A stretch of DNA of 53,108 bases from DATKQY01 sp035532475 (GTDB lineage Bacteria > Actinomycetota > Acidimicrobiia > Acidimicrobiales > Bog-793). Where the stretch lies: positions 1-53,108 of the forward strand of contig DATKQY010000070.1 of NCBI GenBank assembly GCA_035532475.1. Direction: 5' to 3'. The translations under genes were made by a program, and so were the position numbers. Below, one piece after another: positions 42,668 through 51,293 of this stretch. Below the pieces are notes generated by a model that made no database searches, had not been told where the DNA came from, and saw only the letters and a list, made by a program, of their open reading frames with translations. Position 1 is the first letter of the stretch. The number at the start of each line of letters is the position of its first letter.

Positions 42668-43045
42668 ATGGGATCGCAACGGGCGCGGACCGCTCCTCGT
42701 CGACGCCACCGGCTGGGCCGGGCCGACCGCCTCCTGCTGACGGGCGTCCTGGTGGCACTGGCGTCCGCGGCGGTCGGGACCGGCGCGACCGCCGCCTCGG
42801 TGGCACGTCGGGCGCACGCGCGCGTGGGCGCCGCGACCCCCCCGCCTGGGCTCGCGCGATCGACCGCGCCGGCGCACGCCGACGCCTACTTCGACGGCGT
42901 CATGGACGCGGAGATCCTCGTCGTCGTGGGCACGCCGATCAGGCCCGGCGACGACTGTCAGCTCCTCACGGGACGCCGAGCGGGTGCCCTCTTCAGCGGC
43001 TGTGCCGCCGGAGAACGCGACCTCGCCCGCGAGCTCGCCCATTGA
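42668..43045 (+). CDS. small exported or membrane-anchored protein, unknown
   Basis: About 125 aa. An Arg-rich N terminus (MGSQRARTAPRRRHR) leads to one hydrophobic segment (LLLTGVLVALASAAVGTGAT), which could be a signal peptide or anchor. The short outer part has two Cys (DDCQLLTG, FSGCAAG) that could form a disulfide. I recognise no family. It lies between the dioxygenase terminator and the c-di-GMP gene, on the same strand. A real gene is likely but not certain. Confidence 0.45.
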   Translation: MGSQRARTAPRRRHRLGRADRLLLTGVLVALASAAVGTGATAASVARRAHARVGAATPPPGLARSTAPAHADAYFDGVMDAEILVVVGTPIRPGDDCQLLTGRRAGALFSGCAAGERDLARELAH

Positions 43046-43076
43046 CCCGAGCCGGTGCCGCCAGCGGCTCGCCGTC

Positions 43077-43104
43077 GTGCTTGGCCCCGCTGAGGGGCAA
43101 GCAC
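43077..43104 (+). terminator. hairpin in the leader of the GGDEF-EAL gene
   Basis: GTGCTTG and CCCC pair with GGGG and CAAGCAC around GCTGA, with one bulged G. It may end the upstream small gene or act in the leader of the GGDEF-EAL gene. It does not resemble a c-di-GMP riboswitch. Confidence 0.4.
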
Positions 43105-43246
43105 CCGCAACGGCCCTGGCTTGCTCCCCGTTCGGCAGGACGACGAGTCGGCGTCCGTCCCTCAATCGCGCCGTGGTCGCCGCCGTTGGGCGAGTGAGGA
43201 CGTCTTGCACCACCCGTCCCCGGCCAACGAGGGAAGCCCGCCGCCC

Positions 43247-45850
43247 ATGCGCCAGTTGGAACGTTCGCTGACCCCGCGCGCGCCGCGCGGCGGCCGCGCT
43301 CGCCCCTCCCGGAGGACCGACGATCACCCGGAGCGGCGGCGTCGTCCCCGCTGGCGCGCCACGCCGACGCGACGCGGGGCGCGCCCGGGCGGCTGGCGCG
43401 CGATGGCCTGGACCGTCCTCGTCGTCGGCTGTGCCGGGTCGACGCTCGGCGGGTGGTCCTGGTTCTCCTACGTGAGCACGTTGCGGCGCCAGTCCGCGGC
43501 GATGGCGCTCTCCGACGCGCGCTCGGTGCTCGCCACGTCGCTTCATCGCGACAGCGATCTCCTCGCGACCGTGAACGCCGTCATCGCCACCCGCCCGACG
43601 ATCGCCAACGCCGGCCTCCAGTCGTTGCTCCGCCGACTCGACGTCGCGCGCGACTACCGGGGCGCCTTCGGCTTCGCCTACCTGGAGCAGGTGCGCGCGG
43701 CCGCGCTCCCCGCGTTCGAGTCGCTCGCTCAGCGCGATCCGCCCCTCCAGATCGCGCCCCCCGCCTCCGAGGGCGAATGGACGCCGGCGCGCCCGGCCTC
43801 GAGCTACTGCCTGACGCGGCTCGCCGTGGCGGAGCTGCCGCCCGTCGAAGCCCTGCTGCCCACCCTCCTCGCGTCCGGCATCGAGCAGTACCTCTCGCCG
43901 CGATTCGACTACTGCACGTCCACGTTCGCCCCGCTCCTCCATTCCTCGGCCCGCACCGGCAAGTTGACGATCACCTCCCTCGCGGGGCTGATCGGCGGAA
44001 CCGGAGGGGGCAGCTCGATGATGGCGCAGCCGCTCCACGCCTTCCTCGCTGGCCTGCCGCTGATCGCCATGCTGAGTCCCGTCTACGTCGGCAGCCAGAT
44101 CCCGACGACGACCGCTGGTCGAGAAGAGGGCTTTCGCGGCTGGGTGCTCGGACTGTTCGACGCGACCGCGATCTTGAGCCCCGTCTTCGCAAGCGAGCCG
44201 AATGCCACCATCGCCCTCAGGTATGCGAACCCGGGCGCTCCCCCTGATGTGCTCGTGCGGGCCGGCCCCACCGCGCCCGGGGCGGCGAGCACGACGTTGA
44301 AGTTCCCCGGGGATCCGGGTTGGTCCGCGAGCATCATCGCCCGCCCGACGACGACCGGCCTGTCGCCCCTGTCGCAAGGGGCGGCGCTCCTCGCGGGCGG
44401 GCTGCTGCTCAGCGTCTTGCTGGCGGTCCTCGTCGACGTGCTCGCCCGCTCGCGCCGTTCGGCGCTCGTCCTCGTCGAGCAGCGCACCGCCGAGCTCCGC
44501 CACCAGGCGCTTCACGACTCCTTGACCGGGCTGCCCAACCGCCTGCTCATCGGTGACCGCGCCAACCAGCTCCTCGCGCTGGCCCGGACCGAGCAGGTGC
44601 CCATCGCCGCGTTCTTCATCGACCTCGACGACTTCAAGAAGGTCAACGACACGTTCGGGCACGGCACCGGGGACCAGCTTCTCCAGGCGCTCGCCGTGCG
44701 GCTCTCGCGGACGGTGCGCGACTCGGACACGGTCGGCAGGCTCGGGGGCGACGAGTTCGTCGTCCTCGTCGCCGGCACCCCGCTCGCCGCTGGGCTCGAT
44801 CGGCTGGCGCAGCGCCTGCAGAGTCTCATGCGCGAGCCGTTCCGGCTCGGCCCCGATGGCAAGACGCACGTCGCGCTGTCGGCCAGCATCGGGATCGCCG
44901 CCGGGCCACGCGACAGCCCCGAGGATCTGTTGCGGGACGCCGACACCGCCTTGTACCGGGCGAAGGGGATGGGCAAGGGCTGCCACGTCGTGTTCAAGCC
45001 CGAGATGCACGAGGCGGTCAAGCAGAAGCTCGCGCTCGAGGGCGAGCTGCGCGACGCGTTCGAGCGAAACGAGTTCTTCCTCGTCTACCAGCCCATCGTG
45101 GACCTCCGGACCGGTGTCAGCGAGGGCGTCGAGGCGTTGTTGCGCTGGCGCTGTCCCGACCGTGGCGTCATCGTGCCCGACGAGTTCGTCCCGGCGCTCG
45201 AGGCCTCCGACCTGATCGTCGACGTCGGTCGATACGTGCTGCGCCAGGCCTGCCTCCAGGCGAAGGCGTGGCACGACATCGGAACCCGCGTCGGCGTCTC
45301 GGTCAACGTCGCCGCTCGCCAGCTCCACTACGACTCGCTCGTCGACCACGTCCGGGAGGCGTTGGAGGTGGCCGGCCTCGAGCCGCGGTACCTGACCGTC
45401 GAGCTCACGGAGTCGATGCTGATGATCGACAGCTCGATGACCGCGAAGCGCCTGCGGACGTTGAAGCGGCTCGGCGTCCGCATCGCCATCGACGACTTCG
45501 GCGCCGGCTTCTCCTCACTCTCGTACCTGCGCGAGTTCCCGGTCGACATCCTGAAGATCGACCGGTCCTTCGTCGCCCGGCTCGGATCGGAGGAGGGCCG
45601 GAACTTCCTCGACGCCCTGATCCACCTCGGGCGCTCGCTCGGACTCGTGACGATCGCGGAGGGCATCGAGGAGCCCTTCCAGCTCGAGCACCTCCAGCAT
45701 GAGTCGTGCGATCTCGGACAGGGCTACCTCTTCGCGAAGCCGCTCGCCGCCGAGGCGGTCCGGTCGGCCATCGCCAAACCGGCCTTCGTCGCGAGCGGGG
45801 TCCCGCGACCGCTTCCGTCGCTGCTCGGCAACGGCGCCGACGCGCGCTGA
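43247..45850 (+). CDS. membrane-anchored GGDEF-EAL cyclic di-GMP enzyme with extracellular sensor domain
   Basis: About 867 aa. A basic N terminus, a first helix near residues 52-72 (AWTVLVVGCAGSTLGGWSWF), a ~310-residue CHASE-like outer domain, and a second helix near 381-400. Then GGDEF (residues 500-504) with an intact inhibitory site RxxD five residues before it (RDSDTVGRL), and EAL (629-631). The EAL domain keeps the expected residues: SVNVAARQL, VELTES, AIDDFGAGFSSL, LKIDRSF, AEGIE, GQGYLFAKP. Both synthesis and breakdown of c-di-GMP look possible. ATG 43247 has AGGGAAG 11 bases upstream; ATG 43400 is an alternative. The ligand of the outer domain is unknown. Confidence 0.93.
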   Translation: MRQLERSLTPRAPRGGRARPSRRTDDHPERRRRPRWRATPTRRGARPGGWRAMAWTVLVVGCAGSTLGGWSWFSYVSTLRRQSAAMALSDARSVLATSLHRDSDLLATVNAVIATRPTIANAGLQSLLRRLDVARDYRGAFGFAYLEQVRAAALPAFESLAQRDPPLQIAPPASEGEWTPARPASSYCLTRLAVAELPPVEALLPTLLASGIEQYLSPRFDYCTSTFAPLLHSSARTGKLTITSLAGLIGGTGGGSSMMAQPLHAFLAGLPLIAMLSPVYVGSQIPTTTAGREEGFRGWVLGLFDATAILSPVFASEPNATIALRYANPGAPPDVLVRAGPTAPGAASTTLKFPGDPGWSASIIARPTTTGLSPLSQGAALLAGGLLLSVLLAVLVDVLARSRRSALVLVEQRTAELRHQALHDSLTGLPNRLLIGDRANQLLALARTEQVPIAAFFIDLDDFKKVNDTFGHGTGDQLLQALAVRLSRTVRDSDTVGRLGGDEFVVLVAGTPLAAGLDRLAQRLQSLMREPFRLGPDGKTHVALSASIGIAAGPRDSPEDLLRDADTALYRAKGMGKGCHVVFKPEMHEAVKQKLALEGELRDAFERNEFFLVYQPIVDLRTGVSEGVEALLRWRCPDRGVIVPDEFVPALEASDLIVDVGRYVLRQACLQAKAWHDIGTRVGVSVNVAARQLHYDSLVDHVREALEVAGLEPRYLTVELTESMLMIDSSMTAKRLRTLKRLGVRIAIDDFGAGFSSLSYLREFPVDILKIDRSFVARLGSEEGRNFLDALIHLGRSLGLVTIAEGIEEPFQLEHLQHESCDLGQGYLFAKPLAAEAVRSAIAKPAFVASGVPRPLPSLLGNGADAR

Positions 45851-45904
45851 GGGGCGTCGCTGCCGCACCCCGGTCGACCCGTCCGTCGAGGGCGTCGCGC
45901 CCTG

Positions 45905-45948
45905 CCCGGCGGGCTCCGCCGGCGCCGGTGCCGGGAGCGCCCGCCGGG
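45905..45948. terminator. hairpin between convergent GGDEF-EAL and aldolase genes
   Basis: CCCGGCGGGC (45905-45914) pairs with GCCCGCCGGG (45939-45948). It lies in the 106-base gap between convergent stops; no T run. Confidence 0.5.
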
Positions 45949-45956
45949 GAAGCACC

Positions 45957-46736
45957 TCACCTCCGGTACGAGGCGCCGCTCGCGTCGAGCTTGCGACGGA
46001 GCGCGTCGTAGACGAGGACGCCGGCGTCGGAAGCAGAGAGCAGCCGCCGCAGGACCTCGCTCGAGCGGGCACGCGCCTCCGCGGTGATCTCGTGCGTGGC
46101 GGCGCCGCCCCCGGCGAGCTGGACCTCGCACGCCCGCTCGAGCGTCCAGAGCCGGAAGAACGCCTCGGGGATCGTCCGGCCGCATGCCAGCAGCCCGTGG
46201 TTGCGCAGGATCATCAGCGAGTGGTCGCCGAGGCTCGAGACGAGCCGGGGCTGCTCGTCCTTGTCGTTGCTGATGCCCTCGAACTCGTGGTAGGCGATCG
46301 CCCCGTCGAGCTGTGCCGAATAGAAGTTGTTCGGGTCGAGAGCCTGCTCGAGCGCCGCCACCGCGCATCCGGCCGTCGTGTGCGTGTGCATGACCACGTG
46401 GGCGTCCGGCCTGCTCGCGTGGATCGCCGTATGGATCAGGACGCCGGCCGAGTTCACGCGCCAGGCCTCGGGCTCGACCGTGTTGCCGTCGAAGTCGATC
46501 GCCACGAGATTTGCCGCGGTCACCTCGCTGTAGGCGAGACCGAACGGATTGATCAGCAGGCGGGGCTCGTCGCCCGGCAGGCGGAGCGAGATGTGATTGA
46601 AGATCATCTCGGTCCAGCCGAGAAGGTCGAATATCCGGTAGCAGGCGGCCAGCTCGGCGCGGTGCTCCCACTCCTGCGCGCTCATCCCGGCTGGACGATC
46701 GTCGTCGATGCCTTGCTCTTGCAGGCCAACGCTCAT
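45957..46736 (-). CDS. class II aldolase/adducin family protein
   Basis: About 259 aa. Adducin/aldolase fold with zinc ligands in HVVMHTHTTAG (HxH) and the third His in RNHGLLACG; the Glu of the active site may be in YHEFEGIS. FNHISLRLPGDEPRLLINPF is the usual N-terminal signature. Related enzymes split or form C-C bonds in fuculose phosphate and similar, or act as decarboxylases in hydroxy-acid and aromatic side-chain breakdown. ATG 46736 has GAGAGGA 9 bases upstream. It is alone on the minus strand, just after tRNA-Arg. Confidence 0.88.
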   Translation of the reverse strand: MSVGLQEQGIDDDRPAGMSAQEWEHRAELAACYRIFDLLGWTEMIFNHISLRLPGDEPRLLINPFGLAYSEVTAANLVAIDFDGNTVEPEAWRVNSAGVLIHTAIHASRPDAHVVMHTHTTAGCAVAALEQALDPNNFYSAQLDGAIAYHEFEGISNDKDEQPRLVSSLGDHSLMILRNHGLLACGRTIPEAFFRLWTLERACEVQLAGGGAATHEITAEARARSSEVLRRLLSASDAGVLVYDALRRKLDASGASYRR

Positions 46737-46842
46737 GGCGTGAGTCCTCTCTTTTCGGTGTCCGTCCTCTCTGAGCCCCGCTCGTCCTGCACGTGTCCTC
46801 GGCGCCGCACGCCTCGCCTCGGACAGGCGCGTTCGATCCCCC

Positions 46843-46917
<75 letters not shown>

Positions 46918-47033
46918 GTGCCGTGCACACGCTGTACTCTGGCACGGAGACGCTCCCCGCACCGCATAGCCCCCGCCTGCGCCGCTCGCCAGCCCGGGGC
47001 AGGCGGGATCGGTCCAATTGGACGAAGGAGGCG

Positions 47034-47396
47034 ATGGTGCCGCAACGCTTCGAGGTCGGCATCGACTGCGAGGAGCCGGAACGCCTCGCTCCGTTCTGGG
47101 CCGCCGCACTCGGCTACGCCCTCGGCGAGCTCGACGGCGACGGCGTCTACCTCGACCTCGTGCCTCCCGACCTCTCCCTCCCCGTCGTATACCTTCAACG
47201 CGTGCCCGAGGAGAAGGTGACGAAGAACCGCCTCCATCTCGACCTCATCGTCGACGACCCCCATGCGGTCGTCGACCGCCTGGTCGACCTCGGCGCCACG
47301 ACGCTCGGAGCGCCGAAGTCCGGATCCGAGGGCGGGTGGTGGCAGGTGATGGCCGACCCCGACGGCAACGAGTTCTGCGTGTGCCGCGACGGTTGA
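47034..47396 (+). CDS. VOC (glyoxalase-fold) family protein
   Basis: About 120 aa, a single VOC module pair. It begins RFEVGIDCEEPERLAPFWAA and shows RLHLDLIVDDPHAVVDRLVD and VMADPDGNEFCVC, the pattern of the glyoxalase-like domain (Glyoxalase_6) common in actinobacteria. Function in this subgroup is unknown; metal ligands may be His and Glu at the strand ends. ATG 47034 has GAAGGAGG 2-3 bases upstream. It is 64 bases before the TPP enzyme gene. Confidence 0.85.
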   Translation: MVPQRFEVGIDCEEPERLAPFWAAALGYALGELDGDGVYLDLVPPDLSLPVVYLQRVPEEKVTKNRLHLDLIVDDPHAVVDRLVDLGATTLGAPKSGSEGGWWQVMADPDGNEFCVCRDG

Positions 47397-47460
47397 CCGC
47401 CCCGCTCCCCCGCGGCCTCGCAGTGTGTCAGCGGGGCAGCGGCCTTCCCGGGAGTGCCCC

Positions 47461-49095
47461 ATGACGACCACGACCGTGCGCGACGCGACGTTCGAGGTGC
47501 TCCGCCGCTACGGCCTGACCCGGATCTTCTCCAACCCCGGCTCGACCGAATTGCCGTTCCTCGTCGACCTTCCCGATGACCTGACCTTCGTCCTCGGCCT
47601 GCACGAGGGATCGGTGGTCGGCATGGCGACCGGCTGGGCCATCGCCACCGGGCGCCCGGCGTTCGCGCTCCTGCATACGACGGCAGGGCTCGGCAACGCA
47701 GTCGGGGCGATCGCGACCGCCCGGGTGAACCGCGCTCCGCTGGTGGTGGCGGTGGGGCAACAGGACCGACGTCACCTCGCCGCCGAGCCGTTCCTCGCGG
47801 GTCACCTGGAAGGCCTCGCGGGCTCCTACCCCGTCTGGACCGCCCAGCCGATCCGGGCGGCCGACGTGCCGGGAACGCTGGCGCGCGCCTGGCACGAGGC
47901 GCAAGCCGGGCGCGGACCGGCCATCGTCGTCGTGCCGATGGACGACTGGGCGGCGCCCACCGCGGTGGAGTCCGCAGCGTCACCGGCCGTGGTGCGACAC
48001 GTGAGGGGCGTCGACCCGGATGCGCTTCGCGAGCTCGCCGCGCTCGTCGACGGCGCCGTCGCCCCGGCCATCGTCGTCGGCGCCGGCGCCGACGACGAGG
48101 CGAGCTGGACCGCGCTCGTCGAGCTGGCAGAGCGCCTTCGCTGTCCCGTGTTCCAGGAGGCCTTCGGCGCGCGAGCTGGGTTTCCCCAGGATCACCGCTC
48201 CTTCGCGGGGCTGCTCCCTGCCGGCCGGGCGGCCTTGCGCGCGGTCCTGAAGCCGCACGACGTCGTCGTCGTCGTCGGGACGTCCGCCTTCCGCCAGTAC
48301 CAGTTCGAACCCGGGCCACTCGCCCCGGAGAGCACCCGGGTCGCCGTCGTCACGGACGACCCGGCGGAGGCGCACCGCAGCCCGGCGGCGATGGCCGTCG
48401 TGGGGCCGGCGGCGGCGATCTGCCAGCTGCTCGCCGCCGCGGTCGGCGCGCGGCACGACACGCCCGCCGCCGAGGTGCGCCGGGCCGAGCTGCCGGCTCC
48501 ACTCGGCGACGATGAGGCGCTCAGCGCAGCCGACGTCCTCGGGGCGCTCGCCCGCCGGCTCTCGCCCGACACCGTGCTCGTCGAAGAGGCGCCATCCGCG
48601 CGCCCGACGCTCCACGCGCTGATCCCGGCGCGACAGCCGCTCGGCTTCCTCAGCGCCGCCATGGGCGGACTCGGCTTCGCGCTGCCGGCGGCGGCGGGCG
48701 TGCGGATGGCACGGCCGGACCGGCCGGTTGTCGTCGTCGCGGGCGACGGTGCGGCGCTCTACGGCATCCAGGCCCTCTGGAGCGCCGCCAGGTACTCCTG
48801 CGGCGTGCTCTACGTCGTCTTGTCGAACGGGCGCTACGCCGTGATGGACCGCCTGGCAGCCGCGCACGACGGTGTCGGGGGCAAGCCGGCCTGGCCGGCG
48901 TTCGACGAGGTCAGCATCGCCGGGCTGGCCCGCTCCTTCGGCTGCCCGGCGCGCCGGGTCACCACGTACGCCGAGCTCGTCGTGGCCCTGGACGAGGTCC
49001 TGCCGGGCCTCGCGGCGCGCGACGAACCGCTGGTCCTCGATGTCGCGGTCACGCCCGGGGACACCTTCCGGGCGGACCAGACGGTAGCCCTCTGA
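47461..49095 (+). CDS. thiamine pyrophosphate enzyme, benzoylformate decarboxylase-like
   Basis: About 544 aa, the length of benzoylformate decarboxylase (MdlC). FSNPGSTELPFLVDLPDD keeps the active-site Ser of the NPGS motif, LHEGSVVGMATGWA has the cofactor Glu, and LHTTAGLGNAVGAI has the active-site His. The TPP-Mg motif runs from GDGAALYGIQALWSAARY to LSNGRYAVM. In HDVVVVVGTSAFRQYQFEPG the position of MdlC His281 is Tyr, so the substrate or reaction probably differs. Likely a 2-keto acid decarboxylase or lyase in aromatic or hydroxy-acid catabolism. ATG 47461 follows GGGAG. Downstream come three-prime tRNA genes. Confidence 0.9.
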   Translation: MTTTTVRDATFEVLRRYGLTRIFSNPGSTELPFLVDLPDDLTFVLGLHEGSVVGMATGWAIATGRPAFALLHTTAGLGNAVGAIATARVNRAPLVVAVGQQDRRHLAAEPFLAGHLEGLAGSYPVWTAQPIRAADVPGTLARAWHEAQAGRGPAIVVVPMDDWAAPTAVESAASPAVVRHVRGVDPDALRELAALVDGAVAPAIVVGAGADDEASWTALVELAERLRCPVFQEAFGARAGFPQDHRSFAGLLPAGRAALRAVLKPHDVVVVVGTSAFRQYQFEPGPLAPESTRVAVVTDDPAEAHRSPAAMAVVGPAAAICQLLAAAVGARHDTPAAEVRRAELPAPLGDDEALSAADVLGALARRLSPDTVLVEEAPSARPTLHALIPARQPLGFLSAAMGGLGFALPAAAGVRMARPDRPVVVVAGDGAALYGIQALWSAARYSCGVLYVVLSNGRYAVMDRLAAAHDGVGGKPAWPAFDEVSIAGLARSFGCPARRVTTYAELVVALDEVLPGLAARDEPLVLDVAVTPGDTFRADQTVAL

Positions 49096-49234
49096 GCTGG
49101 GAATCTCTGCCAACTCACCCGATGCCCGGGCGCGGCGGGAGGTGTCGCCAAGCCGTCCCACCCCGATCCGGAGCGGCAGCCCGATGTGCCATGCTGTGAC
49201 CACTCGCGATGAGCCCGCTGGCTCTCGCGACCAC

Positions 49235-49309
49235 GGTGGCCGTAGCTCAGTTGGTTAGAGCGCCAGGTTGTGGCCCTGGAGGTCGGGGGTTCAAGTCCCC
49301 TCGGTCACC
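49235..49309 (+). tRNA. tRNA-His (anticodon GTG)
   Basis: Acceptor GTGGCCG/CGGTCAC with an extra 5' G (49235) opposite discriminator C, the identity mark of tRNA-His. Anticodon stem CCAGG/CCTGG with loop TTGTGGC (anticodon GTG). T arm GGGGGTTCAAGTCCCCT. CCA is not encoded. Confidence 0.96.
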
Positions 49310-49380
49310 CCGGAGCGGTGACCTGATCGCGCTCGAGCGGGCCGTACGGCCTATCGCGAGCGATTAGGATCTCTGCTCGC

Positions 49381-49454
49381 GCGCCTCTAGCTCAATTTGG
49401 CAGAGCAACGGACTCTTAATCCGCAGGTTCTGGGTTCGAGTCCCAGGGGGCGCA
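49381..49454 (+). tRNA. tRNA-Lys (anticodon CTT)
   Basis: Acceptor GCGCCTC/GGGGCGC, D arm GCTCAATTTGGCAGAGC, anticodon stem CGGA/TCCG with loop CTCTTAA (anticodon CTT), T arm CTGGGTTCGAGTCCCAG, discriminator A. CCA is not encoded. The tRNA is intact although an integrase remnant begins at once behind it, as expected when an element integrates in the 3' end of a tRNA gene and restores it. Confidence 0.95.
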
Positions 49455-49690
49455 CGTTCGACCTGGTCAGGGCGTTTTCCGGCCTTCTTCATCAACCGGG
49501 GCACGCTCTTCCCGAACGCGTCGACGTCGAGCGGCGCGCCGAGCGGCCCGGTGAAGACCAGGTGCGCCTCGTTCGACCAGCGATGCCCCGCCTTCACCCG
49601 CTCGGCCGCCTGGGCCGCCCAATGCGTGAGTAGCTCCAGTGGCCTGAGAACCACATCCGCGAAGGTCGGCGATGTCGTCTCGGGATCGCG
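49455..49690 (-). pseudogene. tyrosine recombinase (phage-type integrase) remnant
   Basis: On the minus strand a stretch reads LRPLELLTHWAAQAAERVKA, then HRWSNEAHLVFTGPLGAPLD and VDAFGKSVPRLMKKAG. This is the pattern of integrases just before the catalytic HxxR box (LVFTxxxGxPxxxxxF...L...AG). The frame then runs into tRNA-Lys: the HxxR, His/Trp and Tyr catalytic parts are missing, and no N-terminal domain is found upstream. It is therefore a fragment. Its place at the 3' end of tRNA-Lys marks an old integration site. Confidence 0.7.
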
Positions 49691-49812
49691 CTCCGTGTCC
49701 AGGAGCCGGACCAACCAGTGCTTTGGGTCTGCATCTCTCAGGCACTCGGCAAGGTTCGGATCATCACTCCTGTGGGTCACAGGCGACAGAAGGGATCGCT
49801 CGGTCACGAGCC

Positions 49813-50937
49813 TTAAGCAATCTGCCCGCGGTTCTCGAAGAACCGATCGATCTCCTCGCCGTGTACCGCCCGGACGCGTTGGACGGTCTCCTGGAGCTCG
49901 GCCTGCTTCGCCGAGTCGAACCTCGCCCGTACGACGTCCCTCACGCTGATCTCCCTGCCCACGGCCGGCACGGAGGCGAGGAGGTCCTTCACGGCCTCTA
50001 GCGGCGCGCCGGCCTCGGCCATCTTCGCCGCGTTCGCGGCGATCGACTGCATCCCCTCGCGGAACTCCGAGGTCCTCATGCTGAGCCACAGCAGGAAGAA
50101 GCGGCGCTGCCCCTCGGGGCCCTCCGCGAACTCGTCCATCGCTGCGCCGATCATGCCGAGGCCGTAGCCCCAACGTCCGAAGCCGGCGCTCACGATGCGT
50201 CCCATCGCGCCGACCACCGTGAGGAAGTCCTTCGCCTCGTCACGGGCAGGCCGCAGTTCCGCGTCGTCGATGCGCAGCCCCTCGTCGACGCGGTCCGGTC
50301 CGAAGAGCTGGCCGATCGCGACGAAGTCCGATCGGGCGTCCCCCGTCAGCCACGGCTCCCCAGTGGCCAGCAGATCGGTACGGCCGCTCTCGAAGCCGAG
50401 CCCGCGATCCAGCAGCGAGATGTCCGAGTCGTCGAGACGATCCGTCCGGCCCGCCATCACGGAGAGGAGCGAATCGAGGAACGTGTCGAAGCTGTCGGTC
50501 CCGAGCCGACGCCTCGCCCAGCGGAGCGGGCGCGACGGGAGGCGGGCATCGTTGGCCGTGTCGAGGAACTCCTCGGCCGCCTGGGTGAGGCCGTCGGCGT
50601 CGACGAACTTCTCGAAGTCCGCCCGCAACGACTGGGCGGAGTCCTCGAGCTGCTCACGGGCGATCCCGTCCGCGAGGTCGTCGCCCTCCCACCAGAGCGT
50701 CCAGGCGACGTCGCGAAGCGATCGGTGCGCGGTCAGGACGCGACAGATGCCGAGCACCCTCGCCGCGGTACCAGGCGGATAGCGGGTGACCGTGCCCCGG
50801 CCCCGCCCGAGGGCCTGCTGTCGCGGGGTGCCGAGGAGCCCTGCCCGGTGCCAGCGCCGCAGCTGGGTGGGCGTGATCTCGTAACCGGCCTCCTGGGCCG
50901 CCTGACGGATGTCTTCGAACGTCTCCTCCGGGTCCAC
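49813..50937 (-). CDS. MerR-like regulator with large C-terminal domain
   Basis: About 374 aa. The N-terminal ~75 residues form a MerR-type winged helix: FEDIRQAAQEAGYEITPTQL, RRWHRAGLLGTPRQQ, and TVTRYPPGTAARVLGICRVL. The remaining ~290 residues match no family I know; they are acidic and helical with no membrane segment, far longer than MerR effector domains. GTG 50937 is 7 bases after the -10 box TAAAGT, so a leaderless start is preferred over GTG 50946, which would lie in the -10 box. It belongs to the tRNA-Lys-linked region and diverges from a 43-aa peptide gene. Confidence 0.72.
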   Translation of the reverse strand: MDPEETFEDIRQAAQEAGYEITPTQLRRWHRAGLLGTPRQQALGRGRGTVTRYPPGTAARVLGICRVLTAHRSLRDVAWTLWWEGDDLADGIAREQLEDSAQSLRADFEKFVDADGLTQAAEEFLDTANDARLPSRPLRWARRRLGTDSFDTFLDSLLSVMAGRTDRLDDSDISLLDRGLGFESGRTDLLATGEPWLTGDARSDFVAIGQLFGPDRVDEGLRIDDAELRPARDEAKDFLTVVGAMGRIVSAGFGRWGYGLGMIGAAMDEFAEGPEGQRRFFLLWLSMRTSEFREGMQSIAANAAKMAEAGAPLEAVKDLLASVPAVGREISVRDVVRARFDSAKQAELQETVQRVRAVHGEEIDRFFENRGQIA

Positions 50938-50944
50938 AGGGGTC

Positions 50945-50969
50945 ACTTTACAGGCGGTCGCGAGACCGC
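50945..50969 (-). promoter_or_regulatory. leaderless promoter with operator for the MerR-like gene
   Basis: TAAAGT (50950-50945), seven bases, then GTG 50937. Just upstream lies the inverted repeat GCGGTC-TCGC-GACCGC (50969-50954), which occupies the -35/-10 spacer. This is where MerR proteins bind and twist promoters, so autoregulation is likely. Confidence 0.6.
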
Positions 50970-51066
50970 TCCGGAGCACCGTCACTACCCGCGTGTAGAA
51001 CTCAGAGTGCCACGTCAGGTCGATGAGGCACGACGATAGAGCCGTCCCACGGAGGGGAGGTGGAGC

Positions 51067-51198
51067 ATGGAAAAGCAGATCGGAGCGGCCATCGCGATCG
51101 GCATCGCCGTCGCGGGCTGGGTCGGGTACGCAGAGCACCCGACTGCCCGGAGGCTGCGCAAGGCCGTCATCGAGACCGTCCAGGCGCTGCTCGCCTGA
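51067..51198 (+). CDS. 43-aa peptide with one hydrophobic helix
   Basis: Short ORF beginning MEKQIGAAIAIGIAVAGWVG. The N-terminal half is a likely transmembrane helix, the second half a basic amphipathic stretch (TARRLRKAVIETVQALLA). The ATG has a strong ribosome site (GGAGGGGAGGTGGAGC). It is divergent from the MerR-like gene and not recognisable as a family. It could be a membrane peptide or a toxin-like peptide; this is speculation. Confidence 0.6.
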   Translation: MEKQIGAAIAIGIAVAGWVGYAEHPTARRLRKAVIETVQALLA

Positions 51199-51293
51199 GG
51201 GCCGACCCGTGGTGGCGGCCGGCACGCGGCCGGCCGTCACCACTCGGCCCGCGACCCCGGAGGCTGCCGAGCGCCCGCGAATCCTCGGGCGGT

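Noticed and set aside
43046..43246. Possible c-di-GMP riboswitch before the GGDEF-EAL gene
   Set aside because: The leader has a hairpin but none of the conserved GEMM core sequences that I could find.
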